Shown: in pieces, positions 11,765 through 24,521 of the stretch
Layout of the letters: each line of letters begins with the position of its first letter
How positions within the stretch are numbered: position 1 is the first letter of the stretch
Assembly: GCF_041381155.1 (NCBI RefSeq)
Contig: NC_091137.1
Span: 21,373,655-21,437,654 of the forward strand
Direction: 5' to 3'
DNA length: 64,000 nucleotides
DNA from: Argopecten irradians
Taxonomy: Eukaryota; Mollusca; Bivalvia; Pectinida; Pectinidae
The notes under the pieces: generated by a model
Database searches by the model: none
The model's input: only the letters and a program-made list of their open reading frames with translations
Told to the model about the DNA's origin: nothing
Translations under genes and position numbers: made by a program

Positions 11765-12415
11765 ATTTTTTCTTTGAATAATTGATTTACTAAACTTTTT
11801 ACATCAATATATTCAGGTTAACTTTTGTAAGACAGCCTCATAATTCAGATACAGGTAAAATGTGAACGAACAGAGGTATGTATTATTAGAATTAAAAGGT
11901 TCAATTCACTATACTTACATATTTATATTTCCATAATTAAGTTAAATGGATTGATGGATTGGTTTCTCGGACAAAGTACTAAACCTTATCAAAATAGATC
12001 ATTTTATGGCTAAATATCCCCAGAATGCATTTATGTCTGTGAGCAAATGTGAAATATTTCATCTATTATCGTACTAAAATGAATTTTGAGTTGTCCCTTT
12101 AGTTAAATATTATGAAATGCATAATAAACTTGTGTCCATGAATAAGTACAATATGAGACATTATTATCAAGATCTGAACAACGACTGGAAGATAAATAAG
12201 TAAATGAAAAAGAAATTGTCGAAAACTTTAATAGTGTAAGTAAATTGTAATTAAATTCAAAATTCCATTTGTATTTTCAATTTATGGCAAGCATCTATTG
12301 ATTTTAAAGCGTCATTTGTTGATATTTAAGTTCCTGAAAAGTAAAAACTTTTTTACATTGCATGTAAGTTTCTTTCACCTATCATATAATTAAATCAAAC
12401 ATTAATTTTGTGACA
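11765..12415. other. non-coding stretch between two LINEs
   Basis: Very AT-rich. No coding content, RNA gene or repeat structure recognised. Confidence 0.4.
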
Positions 12416-12419
12416 TCAC

Positions 12420-15400
12420 AATTGAACTGGTAAGTCGGACTTTCTCTTGTGGGGCAACCGAAACCCCATATTTAACTATATCACCCTCTACCTGCTCAGC
12501 AACTTCAAACTGGATGGCAGCATAACGACATATTTGATATCAACGTGCCCTTTTTAGGACAATTTTTTACCCATAAGGGCACCTATTGGCAATTTTAGCG
12601 AATCATGCCAACCGGAAGTGCCAAAGACAATGGCGGAGCGATCTAAGTTACGACAAAGAAATCAGCTTCCAGGAGCGGATCCAAGACGAAAGTCCATCAG
12701 TATGTCACTCCATTAAATAGCGGTGAAGATGCAGAAAATACATTGACGTGCAACACTTGCATGATCGACTTCCAACTATCAGAAGCGAGGCTACTGAAAT
12801 GCAGAAGATGCAAACTCGAAAATTTCCATCAAATGTCTTCATAAAAAGAAAGTAGAATACGATATGTTAAAGAAATCGGACTCGTTGTGGGTTTTTTCGG
12901 ACTGCAGAGAGACTGTGGAAAGAATAGTGAATGCTGATATAGAGAAGAAATGCGATGTTAAGAGTTCATGTCTGTCTACGAAGATAGAATAGCCGATCTC
13001 GAGGCAAGAATGACGACAAAATGCAATGAAAGTCGGATGAAACAACTTTAAGACGAGAGAGATAAAGCAAGGAAAGAAGAGCCGAGGACGTATAGTCAAG
13101 TTGTCAGCAAACCGAAGGAGGTCTTGACTGAAATCAACAAGAGAAAGTCACGGGAGAATAATATCATTATATTCAACATCAAAGAGGTAGAATCAGAGAA
13201 TGTGGAAACAAGGAAACATGAGGATGAATCATTTGTGAATCGCCTCTGTAGTATCATGAAAACAATGAAAGATAACGCGAGAAAAAAAACACGAGACTTG
13301 GCAAAAGAGAACAAAGGGACAGCGGAATAGGAAATAAGAGGCCAGTTTAAGTAATCTTTAAGGTTTATCAAGCAAAGAATTTGTTCATGAGCACTTAAAA
13401 AATCTCGCCGAGGTAACTGACAAGAGTATTAAGAATATTAGTGTCACTCATGACATGACACAGGAAGAAAGAAAGTTATCAAAGGAAAAAGTTACGGAGG
13501 CAAAATCGCGCAGTGAAAAGTCAGGGGAATGGAAATACGTTGTTCGCGGCCCACCATGGGATATGCGGACAATAAAGATGAAGAAAGTGCGGAAAGATTA
13601 GACTCGCTGTACACAAATATACGCAATCATCTAAATATTCTTTTTACAAATGCAGATACTTTGATCCAACATAAATTACATTAGTTAAGGAAATTAATAA
13701 TTCGAGAAAACCCAGATATAATAACTATTTCTGAAGTTTAACCAAAGAATTGTTAAATAGAAATTGAACTTTCTGAATATAATATAGAGGAGGGATATGA
13801 AATGCTATCACTAAATATGACAAATAAATCGCCCGAAAGAGGAATGGTCATGTATATAAAATAGTCTTAAATATTCCAAGATCACCAGCATTGAATTTGA
13901 TGAACATATTTTGTGCGAAGTGGATATCAATGCAAAGGATAAGGTACTAGTTGGTTCCTTGTACAGAAGTCCAAATGCGACTGATGAAATTTTCAAAAAC
14001 ATGTGCGCATACCAGTTAGCGTTATAGATTTGATTTTAACCGATAAGGAAAATTGTATAGAAGGATTCAACTCGATCCTCCTTAAGGGAAAAGTGATCAC
14101 TCAGTCATCGGAGTACGTTGTAATTTAATCGTGGAAATAGAAAATAATATGAAAATGCGATATTTATATGAAAAGGCAAATTTTCAAGAACTGTCTCGAA
14201 AACTTAACATAGACTGGCAAAATAGTTTTATGGAATGTAAAGATGATGTGGAACAGCTGTGGTCAAAATTTAAAGAGATACTTGAAAACTCAATCAGGCA
14301 CACAGTTCCACTGCAATAAATAAAACCATCGCGCAAATTATGTAACCACACAAGTTGTCTAGATAAAAGACATTGTCTAAAATAAAAAATAAGGCCACAT
14401 TATGGAACAGATATATGTCCACTCGGGATCAAGAAGTCTACGCAGAATATTGTAAAGTAAGGAATCAAGTAAGGTCACTCACAAGGAAGGCTGTAAAATT
14501 ACGCGGGAAACAAATAGCACAACAAGTAAAAGACAATCCCTAAAAACTTCTGGAGATACGCGAAATCTAAGATAACAACTAAATCCAATATTTCAAATCT
14601 GTACAAAACTAATAGCAAAGAGGATATCACTACAACAGATGGTGAAAAAGCAAATGTACTAGATATTTTTCCAGACAGTGTTTACTCAAGATAATGATAA
14701 ATCACTGCCTGATATTGAAAAGATTGATGTGAAGCCGTTCACTCGCCAGAAATCGTGCAGAAGAAGCTAACGAAGTTGAAAATTTCAAAATTATCTGGAC
14801 TGGATATGATCCATCCTAGAGTTCTTAAAGAGACATGCGATATTATATGCCATCCTCTATCATTAATATTTCAAACATCAATCGACACTGGAAAATTACC
14901 TGCGGACTGGAAATGTGCTAATATAACGGAAATATTTCAGAAAGGAGATCGGAAGGAGGCTTCAAACTATAGACCAGTAAGCCTGACCAGTGTTGTTTGT
15001 AAAATATTAGAATCAATAATAAGAGATAAAATAATGAGTCACATGAAAAGAAATAAGTTATTTAGTAACGCCCAGTTTGGTTTCATAGACAGTAGATCCA
15101 CGGTTCTTCAACTTATCAATGTCATGGATAGATGGACAGATATTTTAGATAAAGGAGCATGCGTGAATATTATATACTGGGACTTTATAAAGGCTTTCGA
15201 TAAAGTACCTCAAGACCGACAAGTGCATAAACTAGCAAAATATGGCATCGGTTGTCAGTTTTCCACCTGGATCCAAGCCTTTCTGTTTGGAAGAAAACAA
15301 AGAGTTGTAGTGAATGGTAAAACGTCGAAGTGGAATCCAGTTTATAAGCGGGATACCACAAGGATCTGTGTTTGGACCACTTCTCTTTGTTCTCTATATA

Positions 15401-16400
15401 AATGATATGTCCGATGTAACAAGTACCGGGACAGACACCTATCTGTATGCGGATGATACGAAAGCTTTTAGATCAATAAAAATGAAAAGGATTGTAAGAT
15501 ATTACAACATGAATTATATTCATTAAGCCAATGGTCAAATATTTGGAAACTTTGCTTCCACCTAGACAATTGTAAGATGATGCGATTTGGATATTCAAAT
15601 ACAACTAAATATGGATACAGACTGAAGAAAAAAGCCCAATTTTAAAAATTTGTTGACTCGAAGAAGGATATTGGTGTCACCATAGATGATAAACTTACCT
15701 TTGACAAACATATATGTGAAAAGGTCAACAAAGCAAATTCAATCATGGGAATATTGCGGAGGACAATGGATATATATGGACCAGCACAGTTTTAAACTTT
15801 TATACACGGCATTAGTTAGGCCTCATATTTGAATATGCTGTTCAAGTCTGGTGTCCGTATTTAGAAATAGAAAACGTTCAACGTCGAGCAACAAAGCAAG
15901 TACTAGGCCTCTCAACTTCTTAAATTGTTCATAAACAGAACGTTTGCGTAAACTCCAACTTCCAACGTTAGCATACAGGCGGTCACATGGGGATATGATT
16001 GAAATGTACAAAATACTTTCTGGAAAATACGATTAAGAAGTCGCAGATCTGCTTTCAATCAACCAGGGATCAAGTACTCGCGGACATGATTTTAAAGTAT
16101 ACAAAGAACATTCAAGGCTGTGCGTGAGAAAACACTCGTTTACCCAGAGAGTCGTGAATACTTGGAACGGTCTTCAATCAAATGTTGTTCACTCTAGGAC
16201 AATTAAGAAATTTGAATACGAACTCGATTCACATTGGGAAAATCAGCCACAAAAATATTTATACATTGAAAAAACAAATCCGTAAATTTCTAAGAGCTGA
16301 TTATTGTAGGATTATAAAAAATCCTGTACTTATTTACATGCATGTTGTCAGAATAAATCTATGTATCTATGTATAATTAATGAGGTCTTTTGATGTTCAT
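12420..16400 (+). mobile_element. degenerate near-full-length CR1/jockey-type LINE
   Basis: Remains follow the LINE order on the plus strand. An ORF1-like region (about 12600-13350) has a Cys-rich finger (CNTCMIDFQL...LKCRRCK) and then a charged, coiled-coil-like stretch. An APE-type endonuclease region follows (13600-14330), with ILFTNADTL and KVLVGSLYRSPN. Reverse transcriptase is at 14755-15526. A C-terminal segment runs to about 16260, and the end at 16340-16410 has short TCTATGTA repeats and AATAAA. Many stops and frameshifts break every part, so it is an old, inactive copy. The exact 5' end is uncertain. Confidence 0.8.
14755..15526 (+). pseudogene. LINE reverse transcriptase domain remnant
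   Basis: The frame at 14755-15405 contains SKLSGLDMIHPRVLKE, NYRPVSLTSVVCKILE, NAQFGF and a WDFIKAFDKV block (RT motif A; the usual first Asp environment is D-F-x-K-A-F-D). A single frameshift near 15320-15400 moves reading into the overlapping frame at 15314-15526, which has GIPQGSVFGPLLFVLYIND (motif B) and LYADDTKAF (motif C, YADD). Motif order and spacing are those of CR1/jockey-type non-LTR reverse transcriptases. The catalytic residues remain but the frame is broken. Confidence 0.9.
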
Positions 16401-16726
16401 TTAAATAAAAGCGATTTTCTTGCCAGCATTGGTTAGTTGGTTTATTGACTGACCTAATCAATACAAGGTGAGTGATGATTATCTCCCCTCTTATATCATT
16501 TGCTACCATGGTCTACTGCACACAATTCAGATACATCTAATAATTTTTTGTTGAGTGGTCATAAAACGGTATTATGTGGATTCAACTATGCTAGCTATAG
16601 TGGAGCAGATAAGTGCAGAAATATGGCGAAATTGTGCACATTATGAAAAAAGTATGAAACTTGGCACAAATGAAGTTTAGGCCAAAAGAAAACTTTTAGG
16701 CCTCTGGGCCATTGCGAATTAGCCTT

Positions 16727-17830
16727 ATGACGTCACTGGCGGCCATTTTCCAAGATGGCAGCCAAATTTTTCAAAAACCTCAATTTAGATCAATAATAAG
16801 CAATGTTTTTGATTTTTTTCCCTTTATTCATTCCTAAATGATGTATGAATGAAAAATAAAACATTTGCGACATTAATTTTTAAAATTGATAGAAGTTAAA
16901 GAAATTCTTAATCAATCTGACGTCACTGGGGGCAATTTTCCAAGATGGCCGCCAAGTTTTTTCAAAAACCTCATTATAGATCAATGGCAAGCGATTTTTA
17001 TTCATTTTTTTCATTTTATACATCCCTAATTGAAGTATGAATGAAACAAGAAATATCTGCGACACTAATTAAAAAAAGTAATAGGATTTTGATAAAATGT
17101 TATATCTATTTGACGTCATTAGGTGTCATTTTCCAAGATGGCCGCCAATTTCTTTTCCTAAAACCTCATTTTAGATCAAATGTAAGCAATTTTTCTGATA
17201 TTTTCATTTTATTAATTCCAAGTTCATGTATGAATGAAAAATAAAACATTTGCGACACTAATTTATTTTAAATAATATATTTAAAGAAATTTTATATCAC
17301 TATGACGTCAATAGGTGTCATTTTCCAAGATGGCCGCCAAAACTTCAAACACCTCATTATAGATCAATGGTAAGCAATTCTTCTGATATTTTCATTTCAT
17401 AAATTCCTATTTCATGTATTAATTGAAAATAAAACATTTACGACACTATTTTTTTAAAATTAGTATAACTTTTAAATTTTAAATTTTATATCAATTTGAC
17501 GTTAATAGGTGTCATTTTCCAAGATGGCCGCCATTTTTTTCTAAAACTTCATTTAAGCTCAGTAGTAAGCAATATTTTTGATATTTTTTTTACTTTATTC
17601 ATTCCTAATTGATGTATCATTGAAAAATAAAATGATTGCGATACTAATAAAAAAAATAGTAGAACTTAAAGAATTTTAAAAAAATTTAGTCGTCATTGGG
17701 CGTCCTTTTCCAAGATGGTCGCTGATGACATTTGCTGAAAACAATTGATGTTTGCAATATCAGCACATGTACTAGGGGATGCTATATGACGTCATTGCTG
17801 CCTTTTTCTAAGATGGCTGCCCAAAGTGCT
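16727..17830 (+). repeat. left-arm array of ~190-bp units with CRE- and YY1-like motifs
   Basis: Six to seven units start near 16727, 16917, 17110, 17302, 17490, 17690 and 17785, a period of about 188-200 bp. Almost every unit begins with TGACGTCA or a one-base variant (the CRE palindrome) and about 20 bp later has CCAAGATGGCCGCC, close to the vertebrate YY1 consensus. The rest of each unit is AT-rich. Neither motif has been shown to be bound here. Confidence 0.85.
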
Positions 17831-18370
17831 GACCGTTTTCCTTTTTTCTTCTATCGAACTTATTTCTTTCTCAAATGATGTTTAAACATTAAATAAGTAA
17901 TTGAATACATTTCAAATAATTATTTTGACAAAAGTACTTCACGGAAATTTAATATGAAGGCGTTGACTGCTCTTTTACAATATGCCGCTAAAATTGCAAA
18001 ATAAATGATTGATTTTTTGGCCAATTTGTTTTGTCAAATTATCGAGCATTTACCGTCTAAACCATTTGTCGCATTAAAGGGCAAATTGGCCATATATTTT
18101 CTATTCAGTCGTATTTCATGTATGCCAATAAGACTAGGTCTTAATAGCATACAAGTCTTTGTAATCCTTTCACCAAACTGCAAATTGCATTTTTGCAAAG
18201 ACTAGTTTTCTCCCTCTTCACATCAACATAATATTACAATGTAGATGAAAAAGTTTTGTCTAGGCAATACAATAGAAGTCATGTGACTTTAATCACTCAA
18301 AAGGGTGGGGAAATAATTAACTCCAGAACAATTTAAGAAATGTTGTGGAACCCAAAGAAATCAAACTGTG

Positions 18371-18760
18371 ATATATACTAATCGATCCGATTAAAATACA
18401 GATCCTTTATCATCACAACGTTTTGTAAGAGGATTTGACAACATCCAATTAGGGGTCACGTCCAGGTGACCTTTGGAAATGGCCAATACATCACTGCCGC
18501 CAGAATCTTGACTGGAGACGACATTGTTTGAAAAAGCTGTCATAATATTTTTTTCTTGTATGTACGAGTAGTCATCTCGCCCAAAGAGCTCAACAAACAT
18601 TAAAGCCAACTGTCCGTTGTATGTATAATGGGACGAAATAGCGGAAATGCATTTGATTTAAAGTACATGTAGTATAAGGTCATTTGAACATGACCCCTTA
18701 AGGGATGTTGTCAACGGAGTTGTTAGAAGGATCTGTATTTTAATCAAATTGTATACTAAT
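18371..18760. mobile_element. palindromic MITE (~390 bp) in the foldback core
   Basis: The left end (ATATACTAATCGATCCGATT, then AAAATACAGATCCTT) is the reverse complement of the right end (AAGGATCTGTATTTT... ending GTATACTAAT at 18760). Similarity continues inward: GACAACATCC...AGGGGTCA...TGACCTT on the left is mirrored on the right, so each arm is about 110 bp with small indels. A 72-codon minus-strand frame spans the left arm and part of the centre and has no recognisable domain; I treat it as chance. Confidence 0.75.
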
Positions 18761-18764
18761 GGAA

Positions 18765-19260
18765 TGCAAACGCAAATTTTTCTGTTACCTAAAACAAATT
18801 CTAAAACAAGTTGACCTCAAGTATAATTATTTTCATTGATTTTTTCTTCCAATAAAGAGCAGTGACTATGTACTTTGAATGTGTTTTAATTCTTTATTTA
18901 TAATTCGACATTAGACCTAAAAATACATGGCAATGAAAGTAATATGATCTGTTTAAAGCACATACATGTACATAAATGTACACTATGAAACTCTGGTACA
19001 GTATTAGGTTGACAGTTTAAAGATGAAAACATGCATTATTTTCAAAATGATCATAACCATCTATTTTTATCATGCTAAGCTTTATACTAATGCTATCAAG
19101 TTGGTTGATAAAATCACATTAAAATGTAGTACCTAGTTATCTACGTGTTTCATCAATTTTGGCATCAAATTATGAGAATTAAAGAGTTCTAAATATATAT
19201 ATTGTAGTTTTCTTTGAAAATTAAATATAATTATCATAACATTTTAATTCTATATTTCAG
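18765..19260. other. non-coding stretch inside the foldback core
   Basis: AT-rich, with no transposase, other coding content or repeat boundary seen. Confidence 0.4.
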
Positions 19261-19264
19261 CATT

Positions 19265-19720
19265 ACGTCTGAAATTTAAAACTGACAAATAGGTCAAAGT
19301 CATCCATATTAAGAATCCTGGTAGCCCATTATATCAGCATGTTACAGGCCCAATAACATTTCTCTAGGCTTTCCAGAACTTGACAAGAAGTGGTTTAAAG
19401 ATTTAAGGTTATGCCAAAGCATATGTGACCTTAAACAAAGGTCAAGGTCATTCATATTAACATATTAATTTGTAGTAGACCCCTTTATTTATTTATTTAT
19501 CAGATCTCTAGATATTCCAGAACTTGACAAGATGTCATTTGAAAGTTGTAGGTGTTTTGGGCCCAGTGACATTGAATGAAGGTTAAAGTTAACAAACTTA
19601 GTAGTCCTTTATATTATTATTATTGGTCTTCATGCAATAACAGGTATATTGGCGTTCCAAAACTTGACAAGAAAATTTTTAATTATTTTTTCGAAGAATT
19701 CCACTTTAGAACTCTGACCA
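19265..19720 (+). repeat. dispersed tandem repeat, ~145-bp unit, three degenerate copies
   Basis: Each unit has a variant of CCAGAACTTGACAAGA (about 19373, 19517 and 19656) preceded by a TCTCTAG-like segment, and AAGGTCAAGGTCATT-like wording between units. The unit is typical of short dispersed bivalve repeats. A fragment of the same family in the opposite orientation lies at about 46540-46650. Confidence 0.65.
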
Positions 19721-19806
19721 TTATTTCCAACCGGAAGTTGCCCTTTTAAAGAATACCATTACATTAGTTGTTGCTTGCATCTTTTTATTCAAGATAACAG
19801 ATCCAA

Positions 19807-20295
19807 ACAATAGGCCCAGAGTGCCTGTATCGCTCACCTGGTTCGTAATGCCAAATTATGTTCTGAATACAGGTTCATTATTACAATCCATGTAGAACTC
19901 TATGACTAGTAGCGATTTAAAGATTTACCTCTTTTTCCCCTATTGGGCCCGCCCCTCCTACCCCCCCCCCCCCCCCCCCCCGGGGGGGGGGGGGGGGGGG
20001 CAGAGCCAAAATTTATACAAACTCTGTTCCCCATCCCCCAAGGATGTTTCTGGCCAAATTTGATACATTCCATGCATAATTCTATGACTAGTAGCGATTT
20101 AAATGATTTACCCGGCCCCGCCCCTCCTGCCCCTGGGGGGGTCATAGCCAAAATTTATACAAACTCTTTTTCCCTTCCCCCAAGGATGTTTCTGGTCAAA
20201 TTTGCTTCCATCCAGAACTCTATGACTAGTAGTGATTTTAAGGAAATGTTGACGGACAGACGGACTAAAAAGAAAGAAATTCGTTAAGCCGTAAA
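19807..20295 (-). mobile_element. second, shorter pearl/Helentron-like copy (inverted)
   Basis: It starts with GTGCCTGTATCGCTCACCTGG, the reverse complement of the right end of the 2157-3920 element, and contains two to three 157-bp-type units (ACTCTATGACTAGTAG near 19893, 20074 and 20217). It ends with a GACGGACAGACGG remnant of the CGTC-rich part. The terminal hairpin of the other end is missing. It is nested in the core of the foldback element. Confidence 0.75.
19961..20000. repeat. C21-G19 homopolymer palindrome
   Basis: Twenty-one C are followed directly by nineteen G. In the sister copy the same place in the unit reads CCCCCCTGGGG, so the tract appears to be a symmetric expansion of a short existing palindrome. 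An assembly error is possible. Confidence 0.9.
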
Positions 20296-20769
20296 CGAAA
20301 TGTTGACAAATGTAAGTTAAAAACAGGAAGCTTGTTCAGAGCGGCCATATTGGATTTTTAACCAAGATAAAATGGCTGCTATCACGCCTTCAACTCATAC
20401 CATACACAATGGTGACATGGTCATTTACATATATTTTACCATTTCGGAGATCGTTTAATTTTATACTACGTTAAATGCAGAAGAATAAAAAAACAATTTC
20501 ACCCGAAGCCCTAACAATTGTTTTTATTTTTTTGGTAACGACGATAGGAGCCAATCTGCAAAACGTGTTTGAGAAGTTTCAAAAATTGAGGAAAACGACC
20601 AAGAATTAATCTGTACATGTAACATTAGAATGTGGCAGCCATGGTGTTTATTGACCTCTTATTAACGTCTTTAAATTATATTTATATTGATAAAAACATA
20701 TATGATATAATTTATTTTTAACATTTTAGTAAGAAAAAAACCTGCAAATTCTCTTAAAATCAATCAAGG

Positions 20770-21600
20770 GGTTTAAATCAATGTTGGCGGCCATCTTGGA
20801 AAATGGCTTCCATTGACGTCTCCAGAAATTGTCGCTAAATACTACCTTTTCAATAATTAATTTAATCATATAAACATTGTTTGAGAAGGATCAACGGTGA
20901 AACGGAGAAAACAAGACTTACAATTACATTCTGAAATGGGCTAAATCCCCTAAAAATCAATATATTACGGGGTTTTAATCTATGTTGGCGGCCATCTTGA
21001 GAAATGGCCGCCGTTGACGTCATTAGAAAATGTCGCTTAATACTACATTTAAAAAATAATAAAGTCAAAAATTCATTCAGTCATTTAAACATTGGTGGAG
21101 AAGGTTTAGGGGCGAAAAATTTCAGAAAAAAAGGTTACAATACATTTGAAATGGGGTTTAACAATTAATCTGAAATGGATTTTTAAGTGTTTTGGCGGAT
21201 ATCTTGAAAAAGTGACGGCGTATTAATGTCTGTAAATTCTTTTTATTTAGATACTTGAGTGTTATTAATTCATTTTTAACATTTTAGTATCATTAACGAA
21301 GGAGCAAGTTTAAAAAATGAATAAATCCTCTAAAAATCAATCTATTATGGGGTTTTAAATCAATGTTGGCGGTCATCTTGGAAAATGGCCGCCATTGACA
21401 TCATCATAAAATGTCGATAAATAATTTCTTAAAAAATAATAAAGTCAATAATTCATTCAATCATTTCAACATTGTTTGAGAAGGATTAAGGGCAAAATAA
21501 ATAATAAAAAAACTACAATTAATCTGAAATGGAGTTTTAAAGTGTTTTTGGCGGCCATATTGGAAAATGGCCGCCAATGACGTCATATGGCTAATTCGCG
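20770..21600 (-). repeat. right-arm array of CRE/YY1-like units (mirror of left arm)
   Basis: Four to five units, with GGCGGCCATCTTGGAAAATGG-like cores near 20785, 20985, 21190, 21368 and 21552, each followed by TGACGTC or a variant. These are reverse complements of the left-arm units. Two units are more degenerate than the rest. Confidence 0.8.
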
Positions 21601-21715
21601 ATGGCCCAGAGGCCAAAAAAATTTTCTTTTGGCCTAAACTTCATTTGTGCCAAGTTTCATGCTTTTATCATAATGTGCACGAAATATGCACTTATCTGCC
21701 CTACTACTAGAGATT

Positions 21716-24225
21716 TATTGGACACAAAGAAAGTGCGGCTTTGCTACCACAGTTAAAGCTTCCGATAATTTCTTTACCTTTTTCAATTGCGTATTTTTCT
21801 TCCAAATGATGAGCAGAGCTTGATAATAGTTCAATTGTTTCATATTGTACATATCCCCAAAATATGTTGATGCATGATTTCCCCAAAATTATTATCTCTT
21901 CACTGTATAGAAATTACGATGGGTAATGACCAACTGATACATTAACATTGAGACAAGAATCCTAATTAGCACAAGCATAATAGGTACAGGTAAATCAAAC
22001 AGAGAACAATGTGAGACTGGGGTATAGGGATAGAAATGTAATTAATTTTCAATTATCATTCTATTATATTTATTTAATATTTTACAGTCAAATTGTCTTT
22101 TTTTTTCGACGTTAAGAAACTTGCAGTAAACCAGCTATTGCATGATTTCTCGTCCTTCGGGATATATTGAAAGCCATTCAATGAACTTTTCTTACTGACT
22201 CTATGTACATTTGACTACCGTACAATGACCCTACCTATGTCAATAGTAATCACGCTACCTTCACATGTGCCATGTAAAAATAAGCACCAATACCGGACGG
22301 TCCGTAGTTAATAAGACGGCGATTAGAAATATAAAATTATAAAATTATATAAATAAAAGGATGTGCGAAGGTTTTGATTTTGTTATGCTGTGTAAGAAAA
22401 GCAAACACAAATAAAAATATTCTCAGATTACAACAAATCTTTAATATGTTTGATTTATTGGAAAACACGGCAATATTTAGTCATAAAAACCATATACATA
22501 AACCGATACAAACATAAATTGTCGTCCATGGTTAATGTTGATATAAAATGTTTAGCATTTTATTTCAATTGTATCAAATTAATGTATATACAATGTTCAT
22601 ACCGAATCATTGGCCCTACCAAAAGCTACCAAAATATTAAGTAACAAGTGTATAGCAAGTGTTCTCATGAAGGGGATGCTTTTAACATTAGAATCAAAAT
22701 TAACAGGATTGTTAACTTGCGCTATATGCGTAATTTCTGTACCCATGCATGTATGTTAAAACTAAATATTTAGTGTACATGCGTGAAAATATAAGAAAAC
22801 ATATTTTTGTGAGGAAATGAAAACAATTGTTTGGAAATGAAAATGTGTGTAAGCTAGATGAAAATGATGATTGAATATGAAGATCATAGCTTGTGCGGTG
22901 TTAATAAATTAATGAAGCTATAAATCGAGTACTGCGTGAATGAATGTGGTTTGAAGATGTGATAATGACTTGAGGATGTATGGAATGGTGTTGATGGAGA
23001 TAGGTATTAAAAAATAATGATAACATATATAAATCCGCAAATTTCAATACATCAAAAATACACTGTCAAAAAACAAAAGAAAAAATTGTGAGGATATATT
23101 ATTTCTGCATGTATATAAGAAAATCTATTAATTCCTACTGATTATAACATAGTACACGTCATTTATGTAAATCAGTTGAGTATATTGTCAAACACATACA
23201 TAAGGCGAAATGATACGAAAAAATACACACCTTTAGCTTCAAAGAATTCAATAAAATAAATTTAGAATAAAAATGAATAAAGGTAGTTTCTAATTCATCA
23301 TAGTTAATCAAATACCAGTCTCGGCATTTAACAACCATTCCACTTAACACACCATTTCTCCTAACACGAGGGTGTCATATTTCTGTTATTGAGTCCCTAG
23401 ATATGGAGAATGTAACAAAGATAGTAGTGTCGTATGAACTCCGACATATCTAGACCTTTCAGCCATGTACTGACTCGTATATTCATTCTAAATATTCATC
23501 GAAAACATTTAATACTACGCTAAAATTATTTTCTGTACATTGTTGTCGATATTCCATGACCTGGCAGTACAGTTAGATTGCTATTTAATGCTAGCAAACT
23601 ATTTCATTTGTGTTATATACATTCTGAAGACATAAATAAATATATGTATACAATGTATATAAGCGTACTGTAAAATAATAAACATTACTCAGAATGCTGA
23701 AATTAAAGCCTGCTTGCGTGGATTTCAAAACGAAGATTGTGAACACTGGTTTTTTCACATTGTCCTTTACACGTCATCCCATGACGGCTCCTTTTTAATT
23801 CTAATTTGGTACTTGATAATGATTTACCACTGACAATAAAAACATATTTACATGGCTCTGAAAGACGTGAAATTAAATTGATATTGATAAAACTTTATCT
23901 GATAAAGTTCAGTGCTTTGTCATGGGTACCAATTGATTTCGTTGAATATCTTGCAAAATTATCCTAATCTATATGTAATGATAAATACTAGTATACTTTT
24001 TTACGGCATGTTTATCGATATTTAGCTTGGTGTACTTACAACATCATCATCATTTGATACAATAGTAATCGACATTAATTCACATATATTAGTGTAATGT
24101 ACTGTAAACATTAAAAGGAGAGGGCATGTATAGGCATGTTGTAAGTTGCCCAATTGTCCCCATTTTCTTTTACACACAACAATAACATTTTCTGAAATGA
24201 AATATATATCTAGTTTACAGGGAAA
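21716..24225. other. non-coding stretch
   Basis: AT-rich, with only short frames lacking recognisable content. No RNA gene or clear element found, apart from a short inverted motif (CTAGATATG / CATATCTAG) near 23397-23453. Confidence 0.4.
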
Positions 24226-24229
24226 CACA

Positions 24230-24328
24230 TTTACTAGTCCGCTAAACCTGCCTGTATTATTTGTTTGTTTTAGATATAGTTTAGGCAAAACAAAGCCTAA
24301 TAAAATAGACGGGTTTAGCGGACTTACC
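24230..24328. repeat. short inverted repeat (16-bp arms)
   Basis: AGTCCGCTAAACCTG near 24235 is mirrored by GGGTTTAGCGGACTT at about 24311-24325, around a loop rich in T and GCC. This may be a MITE relic. Confidence 0.5.
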
Positions 24329-24515
24329 AGCATGGGAATTGTTAACGTGACGCTACCCAAATTGGTACACTTTTTGAAAATATTTGTTAAAATTTTCTAA
24401 CTTGTGCTTGAACCCAGGTTTTTTCATTTAACATTACACAAATAGACGCCTTTAGTTTAAATCTAATGATTACTTGTCAGCAGTGCATATATTTGTAAAT
24501 AGAGAACTTAGCATG

Positions 24516-24521
24516 TTTATT
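24516..24521 (-). terminator. candidate poly(A) signal of the NXPE gene
   Basis: TTTATT on the plus strand is AATAAA on the minus strand, about 255 nt past the NXPE stop codon. It is a candidate only. Confidence 0.3.

Larger units (their letters stand above)
16590..21715. mobile_element. large foldback element (~5.1 kb) with inverted terminal arms
   Basis: The left outer end, CAGATAAGTGCA...GTGCACATTATGA...ACTTGGCACAAATGAAG (16605-16680), reappears as its reverse complement at about 21640-21705, and the adjoining AGGCCTCTGGGCCAT/GCGAATTAGCC segment is mirrored at 21585-21620. Inside each end is an array of about 190-bp repeats, also mirrored (16727-17830 and 20770-21600). The roughly 2.5-kb core shows no transposase; it holds a MITE, a bivalve tandem repeat and a pearl-like element. 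Long tandem-repeat arms define foldback elements. The superfamily is unknown and no target-site duplication could be settled by eye. Confidence 0.75.

Noticed and set aside
18391-18609. 72-codon frame in the foldback core as a host or transposon protein
   Set aside because: It overlaps one arm of a palindromic MITE and has no recognisable domain.
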